In this document: positions 1-9,859 of the stretch, piece after piece
Layout: every line of letters begins with the position of its first letter
Position numbering within the stretch: position 1 is the first letter of the stretch
Origin: Moniliella sp. 'wahieum'
Taxonomy: Eukaryota; Basidiomycota; Moniliellomycetes; Moniliellales; Moniliellaceae
Reading direction: 5' to 3'
NCBI GenBank assembly: GCA_003971905.1
Contig: RSEE01000032.1
Span: forward strand, 124,001-188,000
Length of the DNA stretch: 64,000 nt
The notes under the pieces: generated by a model
Databases searched by the model: none
What the model was told of the DNA's origin: nothing
The model's input: only the letters and a program-made list of their open reading frames with translations
Position numbers and translations under genes: made by a program

Positions 1-161
1 TTCTACAGCAGGCCTACTACGCAATTTAAGTTTTCCTGTTTCGTTGACAACACAGTCGGGCGCGAGTCGCGATGGTGCGCCCGACCGAGCAATGCAATGC
101 ATAGTATATGGGGAATAAACACAAGTCACTTAATGGGCAAAGCAGGTCCAGGCACATTTGC

Positions 162-1287
162 TTAGAAGTCGTTGCCGTACGAGTTGTTGTTGTTGTTCCC
201 GTACGAATTGTTGTTGTTCCCGTACGAGTTGCTGTTGTTCCCGTACGAGTCAGAGTTGGAGTTGCCGTACGAGCTGTTGTTGTTGCCGTATGAGTCGGAG
301 TTGGAGTTGCCGTACGAGTTGTTGTTCCCGTACGAGTCCGAGTTGGAGTTGCCGTACGAGTTGTTGTTGTTCCCGTACGAATCGGAGTTCTTGCTCCCGT
401 ACGAATCGGAGTTGTTGTTCCCGTACGAGTTGCTGTTGTTGTTGTTGCCGTACGAATCGGAGTTGGAGTTTCCGTACGAGCTCGAGTTGTTGTTGTTGCC
501 GTACGAGTCGTTGCCGTAGGACGAGTTGTTGTTGCCACCGTACGAGTTGTCATCGTCCTTCTTGTGGTGGTGTTTGCGGCCCGAGTCATCGTTGCCAGAG
601 GAGCCGTAGCTGTTGTGTTTTTGCCACCGAACGAGTCCGAGTTGGAGCCGTAGGAGTTGTTGTTGTTGTTGTTGCTGCTGCCGTACGAGTCAGAGTTGTT
701 GTTGCCGTTGCCGTACGAGTCAGAGTTATTGTTGCCGTAGGAGTTGTTGTTGCTGTTGCCGTACGAGTCAGAATTGTTGTTGCCGTACGAGTTGTCGTTG
801 TTGCCAAACGACGAGCTGTTGTTGTTACTGTTCCCGTAGGAGTTGTCGTTGCCGAAGGACGAGGAGTTGTTGTTGCCGTACGAGTTGTCATCGTCCTTCT
901 TGTGGTGCTTGCGACCAGAGTTGTCGTTGGAGGAGCCGTACGAGTTGTTGTTGTTACTGCCGTACGAGTCAGAGTTGTTGTTGCCGTACGAGTCAGAGTT
1001 GTTGTTGGTGCCGTACGAGTCAGAGTTGTTGTTGTTGTGCTGCCGTACGAGTCAGAGTTGTTGTTCCCGTAGGAGCTGGAGTTGTTGTTGCTGCTGCTGT
1101 TCCCGTAAGAGCCGTTGTTGCTGTTGCCACCAAAGGTGCTAGGGTCAACACCCAGCTTTTGGGCGGCCATGTTTTCAGCCTGGTTGAGAGCGAAGTCCTT
1201 AGCCTATTTGGGCCGGGGGTTAGGATTGGACACGAGCGCGCGGAGGAGAGGGGGGAGCAAGAAACGCACTTGGTCAAAGAGGCCCAT
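162..1287 (-). CDS. S/Y/G/N-rich low-complexity (prion-like) protein
   Basis: No family recognised. The start at 1287 gives MGLFDQ, then an intron at 1269-1204 (donor GTGCGT, branch CCTAAC, acceptor AATAG), then AKDFALNQAENMAAQKLG and GVDPSTFGGN. Everything after that is low complexity: about thirty copies of an eight-residue unit close to NNNSDSYG, interrupted by short His/Lys/Asp patches (HHKK, DDDNSYG) near 880-910 and 540-580. It ends GNDF at the stop 162-164. The reading frame slips at least twice (about 1040 and 630), so the repeat is read in all three frames on the minus strand; I take these as indel errors because the NNNSDSYG periodicity resumes each time. The short amphipathic N-terminus followed by Asn/Ser/Gly/Tyr repeats suggests an intrinsically disordered protein able to self-associate. 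No signal peptide or membrane segment is visible. The coding call is firm, the function unknown. Confidence 0.65.
175..1075. repeat. 24-bp-class coding repeat array
   Basis: Plus-strand units of the type GTTGTTGCCGTACGAGTC recur every 18-30 bp. They encode the NNNSDSYG units of the minus-strand gene. Unit length varies by multiples of three, as expected for slippage under coding selection. Confidence 0.85.
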
Positions 1288-1512
1288 GATGAAGAAGCGG
1301 GTACTGGTCAGGCGGACAGGCGGTGAGGTGGGGGAGATGAGGTGAGTGAGGTGGAGGCAACTGTGTGGGAGGGGGCTATATATGCATCTCGTCCCGCCGG
1401 AGAAGAAGGCGGGTGAGAAAGAAGAACGGCGCACGCGCAGACATGGTCCGTGCCACAGGTGCTGTGCGCAGGGCGCTGCGCACTGCTGGGCACTCGGCAG
1501 CTTCGGCACCAC

Positions 1513-1572
1513 CTGTCACACATGTCACAGGTCACAGGTCACAGGTCACATGTCACATGACACGCGTCACAC
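1513..1572. repeat. GTCACAG short tandem repeat
   Basis: Four GTCACAG/GTCACAT units in direct succession followed by TGTCACATGACACGCGTCAC, which is partly palindromic. A related cluster of GTGAC/GTCAC units (GGTGACGCGTGACGCGTGAC) lies at about 1985-2050. Confidence 0.8.
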
Positions 1573-2299
1573 ACGTCCCGCGCCACCACCACCCAGTGTG
1601 CATTGCCACGCGTCTGCACCATGTACGTCATCGTCGGCATCGATCACTAATCAGAATCACCCGATCACCCGTCTCTACCACCATCCATCACGCAGGTGTG
1701 CTGCCAGGGGAGGCGGCGTGGTGGGCGCTGGGCCGCTGGGCTGGACTGGCCAGGAAAATCGGCAATCGATCATCATGCACCATACATCATGCATCAATCT
1801 AGGCTGTGTGTGGCTGTGAGGCAGTGCGGGGCGGCAGGATGCAGGAACGGCCAGGCGCTCGGCGCAATAGGGAGGCTGTGCTACGCGGCATGAGAGTTGA
1901 AAGACTGACCCCCTGGGCATAGTGCAGCTGGGGCGGAAAAGAGCCACGCTGCCGCACTTCGGCCCGAGTCTGACGGCCTGACATGTGACCGGTGACGCGT
2001 GACGCGTGACGTGGTGAATGGATTGATGACGTGGTGACCAGGTCACGCGGGTGGCGGGTGGCGGGATGGGCTTCTTTTCTCTGCGTCTTCGACGCGCTTC
2101 GACGGCATCGACCCCCACCAGCCCCCACCAACCCAAGCGAAGCCGGTTTCTGATCGAACACACGACCGATGCAACAGGCATGGATGCATCCGCCTTCGCT
2201 TCAGGGGCTCGGCGGACCGGAGGCGGCCATTAATCACCGGTCATTAATCATTTTTGAAGCGGTCCGGCCTGCTCCGGCTCAGCCTGAGCGCGCTCAGCG

Positions 2300-2560
2300 C
2301 CAGGGACTAGTAACTAGCTGGCAAGTTGTGCACGCGAGCACTGTGCTGTACTAGTCGCCAAGTCACGAGTCAGCCACTAGTCACTGTGACAAGTCACGTG
2401 CCACGAGTCGCGTGCGGCTGAGCGCGTGCTGAGTCCCTACTTGCTCCAGTGCTACTGGTTACTAGTTACTAGCTTTACTAGTGCTAGTTACTCTGGCGAA
2501 GCAAGTCGCAACCATGTATAACGTAACGCGTAAGGCGTAACGCGTAGCGCATGGAATCCA
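2300..2560. repeat. ACTAGT / AACGCGTA motif cluster
   Basis: ACTAGT or ACTAGC occurs repeatedly within about 190 bp, including GTTACTAGTTACTAGC around 2455-2475, mixed with CACGAGTC and GTCAC units. It is followed at about 2520-2548 by GTAACGCGTAAGGCGTAACG, two near-identical direct copies. No reading frame explains it. Confidence 0.6.
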
Positions 2561-5476
2561 ACTAACATGTGATGCATGTGACACAGGCCACGCGAGCGAC
2601 AAATGAGGCGTTACAAACACAACGACGTCATCCGTTGTATGCCATGGCTGCATGGCAGGCATGCCAGGTGTGACATGCTCATAGCCTCATCGGCATCGGC
2701 ATCCCCTCCCCGGTCCCCAGCAACCAGCAACCAGTCACAACTATCCAGGCATGCATGATTTGGGCGCCGACGACGCGACCTGGGGGCTATAGAGGGTAAC
2801 ACAATCGAACCAGTGGTGCAATGGGGAGATGGTGGTGGTCTTAAACCCAACCAAACATCTGCCGGGACATCGAGACGCTTCATCAGCATGCCATTATCCA
2901 GGCCGCGCAACCGTCGGGGTAGGATGGAACAAAAGGAAGGCAGACGGGAAAAGAACCCACATCGATATGCTCCTAGGCCTGAAGGGGTCTGAACAGGCCG
3001 TCTTGAAAGACCTTGGCCGGAGGCACGAGCCACCCGTGGCTCACAACAGCTGTGGATACCTGTCTAAGTAGCTCTATAAGCGTGTTGGTTGTTCCTCACG
3101 CCATCCTCGATGGAATGGGTAATAATTGCTCTCCTCGAGGGGGAGGTGGTGGCGACGGTGTGGCTGTCTGAACTGTCCCAGGCTGCGGATGATCGATGAA
3201 GGCCAAACAAATGGAAGAAGAGGGAAGAGGCTAATGATCGATGAGGTCTCCTCATCGAGGTACGACGGTGGCCCAAAGGTACTAACCGGGGTACAAAGGA
3301 CCAACAGTTTATCTCGTTCCCGCACCCGCAAAGGCATAAAAGCCGCGGTACATTTTTACATGGCAGAGGCCAAGAAGAAACCATGATAACTTCCTCTTGT
3401 GTTAAGGTGGGACCTTCCAATTGCAAACATAATATGCCAGCACGGGGTTTTGTATACCCTGTTTTGCCTTCTCTTTTGTTGGCGTTCGAAGTTCCGTGTA
3501 TATACCTTGGCCTGCTTTCGGAATCGTTGGCTCTCTTCCGTTAAGGGGTGTGTGGTATATGGGGCGTATAAACCTATACCACTGCCGTCCCCATTGCAGG
3601 TCTCTGCTCTATAGATGCCCTTCACACTATACGTTACATTGAGTTTTCCCGGCCTCATCCTTTTGTTCTTGCCTCTCACCACACATCGTGTAGGTTCAAC
3701 TGGCTTCTTCCTCATTGGGAATATGAGAAGATGCGACGCCCATTTTCGCCCCCGTCGGGATACTGCTTACGCTCAATGCAACGTTTTCATCCTGTATTGC
3801 GCTGTCGGACTTGGATGAAACACTACAATCCACGGTGCTAGTCGGACGAGTATATATAGTTCAGAAGTTCCTTCTCAGTCTTCCACCATTCCCTGTCTCT
3901 TCTCGCTGCAATAGCCACAAGCTCCACGGCACCTCCAGTTCAATCACTGCCGGCAGAGAACCCGCTCCGGCATCCTTTTGATATCACCCACCGCTTGTGA
4001 CCCTTTAATGCACACATGATCCTTCCCAAGGGCCAGGACTGTATCCATCTATATCTCTCGCATTCTCCCAAATCTACTTGACAAAATAGGAATTCCTATA
4101 GATGGGGATACGCCAAGAAAGGCAACTGTGCACAGTACGTTGAAGTCACCATGGCTCGCTGGTACTGGAGGAATCGGTCTGGGAAAAAAATCCTGGGACA
4201 GGACGAGCGTAGGTCGCATTGCTATCCTTCCTCATGCGAGCGGGGAGGCTCCCCCAAACAAGGTCATTGCCCATCCTTTGTGAACCCTGTTTATTAGAGC
4301 CTCTTCCTTATTGGGGCCTTCTCTCAACGTCTCTTGTGCAACGTCAGAGCTCACTTGTTGGTTCTCCGCACGACGACAATCCCTCCTGTTGCATTTTCAT
4401 ACCATTCACAGAGCGTTTACGCCTGACGAAACAGAGAAACGCTGCCCCTATATTAAACCTGCCTCTTCATCTGGCGTGTGCTGCTTGTTGGCGCCCAACC
4501 TAATTAGGAAACCAGTTGGGGGTCACCAGCAAGTCACGACCTGTAGTGCCCTCCAGACGCTTTGAACCCGAATGTCTCTATATAGCGCGCGTGGATACGA
4601 GAGTGAACGTGGTGAACGACATCTCCAATGAAATGCATCCGTTAATTCTTGCCAACGGTCATCCAGGCAAACATCTTTCTTGTGACGGGGTTGTTGGCAT
4701 CCCAGGCGGGGACCTTCCCTGCCCATCAGTACAAGATTCACGGAGGACTGAACGCGTTTCAGATCCAAAGTCCAAGGAGCACTGGTGTGAACGTTGGAGG
4801 GTCGTGAGTAGTGCTTTACTGTTTGTCGGGCAGAGCCAGGCGCATCCGCGGGGAGGTTGCACGTTTGGGGCCGGACGAAATAGCGGGAGAGTCCCGATGG
4901 GAGAGGGAGGACAAGCGAGCTGATTGGAATGGTGGCTCTTCCAGAGTGGAGTTTGCCTAGAAAAAGGATGAATAAGGGGAGAGGAAGGAATCAGAATGGT
5001 GGGCGGCTTGTGGGCCATCACAAAATTGGATCTAAGAACAGGCAGGTTTTATAGAAGAGAAAGAGAACAAAGGCAAGACCAACATGTCTACAGCAAAGAG
5101 GAAACGAGTCAAAGAGAAGAAGTGAGGACCAAGCGCAAGGGGCACGATGTGAGAGACGAGGCTAGGGTCAAGGGCAAAGTGGACCCGAGACGAGAATCGA
5201 GGCGAGAGAGCGAGTCGAAATCATGTGTAGTGTTTTGGATTTTAGACGAGCGCGAGTGGGGAAGAGACGATTTGTTATGAATTTGTAGATGTGCTGGGAA
5301 TCCGACTCACGAGAACGAAGAATAGCAAATGTGAGTAGTGATAATAGGAAGAGAAGCCGAGAAGCGAGAGCGACGATGAAGAAGAGGAAGTGGAGGTGGC
5401 GCGACTTAATCGTTGCCCCCCGTAACATTTCTCGTTGTGTTTTAGTGATGGCATATACCGTAGTATCGTCATCCCC

Positions 5477-5810
5477 TCATAACAAAGGGAAAGAAACGCT
5501 CTTAAGTGGGCCCCTGGCACTTTTTGGCGTTTCTTTTGCATCCCACTTGTTCCAACGAAGCAGCTCCTTCTTCGGCAAGTTCAACAGCCTTGCGATTCTC
5601 TCATATGTATCACCCTCCGGCATACGCAAACCGTGGTCTCTCGTGCCCCCGAGTCGCGCAACTTGTGGTCCACCTGCATCCCTGATCCTCAGATGCTGCA
5701 GATGCCACCACTTGCTTGTATACACGCTTTGCCTTCCTCCTACACTTTATCTCGTCCGCATCCATAGCCGTCAGCTCATTGGGGATGTGGGTATCGGGGA
5801 GATGGAGCAT
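5477..5810 (-). pseudogene. LysM-like domain fragment
   Basis: One minus-strand frame between about 5650 and 5540 reads RMPEGDTYERIARLLNLPKK then ELLRWNKWD. This fits the LysM consensus (x-x-GDT-x-x-x-IA-x-x-x-x-x-x-x-x-x-LL-x-WN), a peptidoglycan/chitin-binding module. An adjacent open frame starts at 5810 (MLHLPDTHIPNELTAMDADE) but its frame differs from the LysM part, so a break or an unseen intron lies between them at about 5650. The frame stops at 5477. No signal peptide is evident, and only one LysM copy is present. It may be a small LysM gene with sequence errors or a decayed remnant; the isolated position in a gene-poor stretch favours a remnant. Confidence 0.35.
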
Positions 5811-6326
5811 ACGAGCTTGAGGATCATCTCCGTACAGCCTCTCGTGTGCAATACATTAAACTTGGACTGTGCGGGTGCGGGTGCGGGTGGGGGTGCAAGA
5901 CCAATGAGTTATTAAACAAGGAACGGGACCACTTGCACTTGCTGCGCGAGGACCGGCACAGGGTATGGAGCGGGAGCCATGCATTCTGAACCAGTTTGCG
6001 GTGAGCTCTCTGCAGGGACTGTGTGTGGCAGTAGTTATATCCAGGATGTCATACCCAAGTTGTAACTGCCATCCACCCTCATGCTCCCTCCCAGTCCACT
6101 ACATCCTGTGATCGATGGGTGGGACTTGGGGTTGAGGGTCGACGGGTGGCCGTCCCCCCCCCTCCCCCCCAATATTTTGACCTGTGGTTGTGTGGCAGGG
6201 CGACGCCACATATACTCCAGAGGGAGGAAATTGAAATGTGAAATGGAAGCGGTGCGAAAGGTCGTAATTGCAAGCGCCCTTTTCGTTGTCGGACACATCT
6301 CACCACCACCTCCAGCGTTTGCCACG

Positions 6327-6726
6327 ATGCTCATCAAGATCAAGACCCTCACTGGCCGCAGTACGTTGTAGCCCCCCTGGATATCTCCCACGCGCTATAT
6401 TGACACACTGGGGGACTAGTGATCGAACTGGACATTGAGCCCACAGACAAGATCAGCCGCATCAAGGAGAAGGGGAGGAGAAGAAGGCATCCCGCCTGTG
6501 CAGCAACGCCTCATCTTTAGCGGCAAGCAAATGTATGTCCCACCTGCCTTCTTACACAGCAATCTGCTAAACCGTTTTCAGCCGGACGACAAAACGGCCA
6601 AGGAAATGAACGTTGAAGGAGGTACCACCCTCCACGTACGTCCCCCTTCCCCCACTCTGTTAGGCTCGCTCCCACTCACCTATTGTTGTCACGCAGTTGG
6701 TACTTGCGCTGCGTGGGGGCAACTAA
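6327..6726 (+). CDS. RUB1: NEDD8 / Rub1 ubiquitin-like modifier
   Basis: Ubiquitin-like protein that is conjugated to cullins and activates cullin-RING ubiquitin ligases. Four exons: MLIKIKTLTGR (exon 1, 6327-6360), MIELDIEPTDKISRIKEK then EGIPPVQQRLIFSGKQM (exon 2, 6420 to about 6532), PDDKTAKEMNVEGGTTLH (exon 3, ends 6635) and LVLALRGGN-stop (exon 4, 6697-6726). Introns are GTACGT...CTAG (6361-6419), GTATGT...TTTCAG and GTACGT...CGCAG. The Ala in LALRGG marks NEDD8 rather than ubiquitin, which has Arg there. A two-base loss in the purine run at about 6470 (between IKEK and EEKEG) and one missing base at the exon 2/3 join break the frame; the flanking protein is intact. The tail after the mature Gly-Gly is a single Asn, so only one residue needs removal before conjugation. 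Converges on the next gene with a 103-bp gap. Confidence 0.93.
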
Positions 6727-6829
6727 GCGCTGTCACTTATTGGCTACGTTACCACGCATGCATCATCCCATTCTCTTCAGCCATTTTCATGATGAGTTTC
6801 AAGCTTCAGCCAAGCGCAATGGATCGGGA

Positions 6830-8647
6830 CTACGAGCCGCAGTCCCCCCTTTCCTTTTGGACCCCATAGCTTATTGCACGCCTTCGCGCCATGTTTCGTC
6901 GCATTCCTCCCTTGGTGACCCAGGACTCGTACGACGTTTCCGTCCCGGACAGGTCGACGGTAAAATTTTGAACCGAGCCGTAGCCCTTGATGGCCTTACG
7001 CCAGTAACATGCCGCCGACGCGGGGGACACGTAGCGGTTGCGGAAAAATGTCCATTGGTTGGCAGCAATCCGCTTGGCCTGCTCATCGTTCTGCAACAGC
7101 CTTTCCATTGTTTCGGGCAAGCGTTGCCACAGACGGTTGTCATCTTCGATCAGGTACCCATCCTCGGTCGCCAGGGGCTTCGGTGGGTTCGGGAACGAGG
7201 ACAATGTTTTGCTCGTCCGAGGACCAGTCGCTGTTGTACAGATGGGTCCAGTGCTGCAACCAGCGCGGCCGGTGGGTGATAATGACCGTCTTGCAGTTTT
7301 GCAGGTACAAGAGTCGACCACTGCATCCAAACGGCGATTAGCAGCCTTTCCTAAGCCTTTCCTCTGCCCCTGAGTTTGCTTGAAGAACGACCGCCAACAC
7401 GACAGGGGAAGACAAGGGGCAAAGAAGACGAAATGGGGACGTACCTGTACGAGTTTCCATCGGCAAAGGCTTGGAACTTCCACTTGCAGTGGTCTTCCAT
7501 TTTAATTCCATTTCGGGTAGCCCAATCCACAGGCTCAATGTCGTTCCAAGGGTACCCCTGAGCTGCCTTGGCCATCGCTTCGCGATCGGCGGTACCAACG
7601 GCCATCGAGCCGCGCCACATCAATCGTGGCAGTTTTTTCTCCCACGGCATGGCCTGCTCCACTGCCTCGATGCGGTGTCGAATGTCGTGGTAGGTACCCA
7701 CGTGCTCAGGCCAGGTGAGAAACGCGTAATCCGGCATAAGCCACACATCTTCCATCTCCGGGGGTCGGTCCAGACTAAACTTGCCCTGCCCAGGCCAGTC
7801 TTGCACGCCAATGCAAAATTCCACGTTGGGAAGCGGCTCCCGGGCTGTGATGATGGACTGTTGCAGGAGCGCCAAGGTGGCTTGGGTGCGAGAAAAGTCC
7901 GATTGGGTGTAGGTCCGGATGTAAAGCCGGTTGCTGTAGATCTTGACGCGCATATGGGTCATGTCGGGGTCGTCGCACGAAATCTCAAGGTACTCTTTCG
8001 TCAACCTGTCCTTCACGTCAGAGCTTTGCCACCCACACACTCAACAAGCAAGATAAAACAGAAGGGAAGGAATTGGGAAGGAGGAGCACATACGGGTGCT
8101 TAGTGTAGTACGCCACACTCCGATCCACTTCTTTCCACAGGCCGGGGAAATAGGCATCGCACTCCTCTTCGGTCAAGGTGAGATCGTCGGGGTTGAAAGC
8201 GTCTTCGTACTGTGGTGCGGTGTGGGCAAGAATGCGAGCGTTGGGTGCGATAGTGTATCCCCACCCTTGCGCGGCACCCTTGAGCTTAGCACGCAGCTTC
8301 TCTGCCGACGAGCGCCCGAGGGCGACCACGACGAGGAGGAAGAGGAGTAGAACGAGCACAAGCAGTGCCCAGCGAGCCAGATGGGCCTGAAGGTGACGCG
8401 AAAAAGTTCGGTGCTGGCGCTGCTCCGCTGGGTCGACTCGGTCTGTGCTTGACTTGCCTTTGGCCAGATCAGGAGGCATCGACACGGTTATCCTCCCGCC
8501 CATCTCGCCCTCGTCGGGCGCGTGACGCAGACGGCCGCCTGCCCCGGCCCCGCTGTCGGCAGACTGGACCGACTGGGAGTGGGCTAGCACGTGTGTCTCG
8601 GGGAGCTCATACTCCTCCCCGGGCACCTCGGCGTATTTGCCCGGCAT
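6830..8647 (-). CDS. GT90 (CAP10-like) glycosyltransferase, type II membrane protein
   Basis: Family 90 glycosyltransferases include cryptococcal Cap59-region CAP10 and animal POGLUT; they work in the secretory pathway. The start at 8647 gives MPGKYAEVPGEEYELPETHV, a cytosolic tail, then one strongly hydrophobic segment WALLVLVLLLFLLVVVAL at about residues 90-107, as in a type II Golgi protein. The lumenal part has CDAYFPGLWKEVDRSVAYY, then RIKIYSNRLYIRTY-like and the CAP10 core: MPDYAFLTWPEHVG, PRLMWRGSMAVGTADREAMA and, across an intron, GNSYSGRLLYLQNCKTVII (nucleotide-sugar motif). Introns lie at about 8096-8020 and at 7444-7321 (donor GTACGT, branch GCTAAT). The C-terminus QWTFFRNRYVSPASAACYWR is typical of the family. 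At least one frame break near 7180-7270. Acceptor specificity cannot be told from sequence. Confidence 0.85.
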
Positions 8648-9859
8648 GGTGGGGGAAGGATCCGAGGCGAGTGGTAACCAGTAAGGCCTCAAGGCCCAAG
8701 GCGTAAGGCGTGAGGCTTCATGGGGGGATAGCGGGCGCACTGGCAGGCTGGCCAAAGCTACAATTAGGTAAGCAATGTCGTGGCGCCAGTGGCGGTCTGA
8801 CAGCCCAGGTAGGGTGTGTGTGCTAAGGACGCGCTTGATCACCTCCATCACCCCTTTGTCCCTCCTCTTCCCTCTGAAGTCTACACGTATACATCCACCA
8901 CTGCACTGGTTTGCTTGAATCCCTGTCTTCCCAGTGCGGCATGCGCACGAAGCTGATCGACCTCAACGTTCAACGTCCTCAACGTTCCTAACGTTCTCAA
9001 CCCTCAACGGTCAACCACCACCATGAACGTTGGATTTTTTTCCTTCCCCAGCGAGTCTCTCCACCCGATTCCTTCTGTCTCCATTCAGACTTGCGGGATG
9101 CGGCACAGTAACTGACGAGGGGAATACGAGCCGAGGCTTCTCTGTTTCTGACAGTCTGGCTGAGAAGCAGCATGAAGCGTGGCACCAATATCTACCTGGT
9201 CTCACCGGTCACCAGTATCTGTGACCAGTGGCCCACTGAGCAAGGCACTAGTGGTTCTCCCTTCAAACTTTAAACTATTTATTCACTCACAAAGTAGGTA
9301 GGTGCCCGCTCTCGCTCGCGTTCCCAAACAGAGATCGTTCCGATCGCTAGCCTAAGAATGGACTCATCATCGTGCCAATGAAACAGGGCGCGGGCCAAAA
9401 CGGTGGAGAGCAATGTTAATGACAAGGGTGCGGCGGTGTGCCGTGTTGAAGGCGGTTGAACTTATGGGACGAGGGGAGCAATGGAGGATTCGCCGGGGCG
9501 AAGCTGGGGGGGGGGGCTTTCAATATAACACACATCCTTCCCAAAGCAGTGGCTTGGCCTTGGTGTCCTGGTCGAAGGGGCCGCACGATCACGGGGGACG
9601 CGGCAAGCACCGACTCGTGGTGGCGAGGGTTTGTGTGGTGTTCCGGGGGTTGCAGCGGCGGTGGGCGTGCCTGCGCGGCGGGGAGAGGGAGGGTGCAGGG
9701 GCGGTGGGAAGTGTACTTTACGCGGGGCGTTTGCACCGAAGCAGCGGAATGGGCGGAATGAGGCGGGTCTCAGCTGGCTGTCCGCGGCCCGAGTATTTTT
9801 TTTTAGGATGCTGTACTTGCAGGCGGCCTGTTGAGCTCCCCCACGAACACCCCCTCCCC
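8648..9859. promoter_or_regulatory. divergent intergenic region GT90 / NAT10
   Basis: About 1.2 kb between two divergent starts. It holds short direct repeats (AAGGCCTCAAGGCCCAAGGC at about 8687; CAACGTT repeated at about 8958-9000) and a run of nine G at 9509-9517. No conserved reading frame was recognised. Confidence 0.5.

Larger units (their letters stand above)
1288..5476. other. gene-poor interval
   Basis: About 4.2 kb with no conserved gene that I can recognise on either strand. Short open frames occur on both strands but none shows family similarity, consistent codon bias or paired splice sites. Base composition falls toward balanced GC between about 3.0 and 5.5 kb, unlike the GC-rich genes around it. 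A TATATATAG box at about 3851 and another TATATAG at about 4580 could mark non-coding transcription. The left part holds the clustered GTCAC and ACTAGT motifs listed separately. It could hold decayed sequence or an unrecognised non-coding gene; no transposon end, terminal repeat or reverse-transcriptase/transposase motif was seen. Confidence 0.5.

Noticed and set aside
158-1072. Long plus-strand open frames rich in Val/Arg/Cys/Ser over the first kilobase
   Set aside because: They are antisense readings of the NNNSDSYG repeat. All six frames stay open because of the repeat; only the minus frame gives a start, an intron with a branch site and a sensible protein.
4560-4745. Minus-strand stretch reading AWDANNPVTRKMFAWMTVGK, followed after a stop by MHFIGDVVHHVHSRIHARYI
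   Set aside because: Looks protein-like but is short, interrupted, lacks splice sites and matches no family I know. Left as unassigned.
1288-6326. Transposable element or virus-like insertion in the gene-poor stretch
   Set aside because: No terminal repeats, target-site duplication, or transposase, reverse transcriptase, integrase or capsid motif could be seen.
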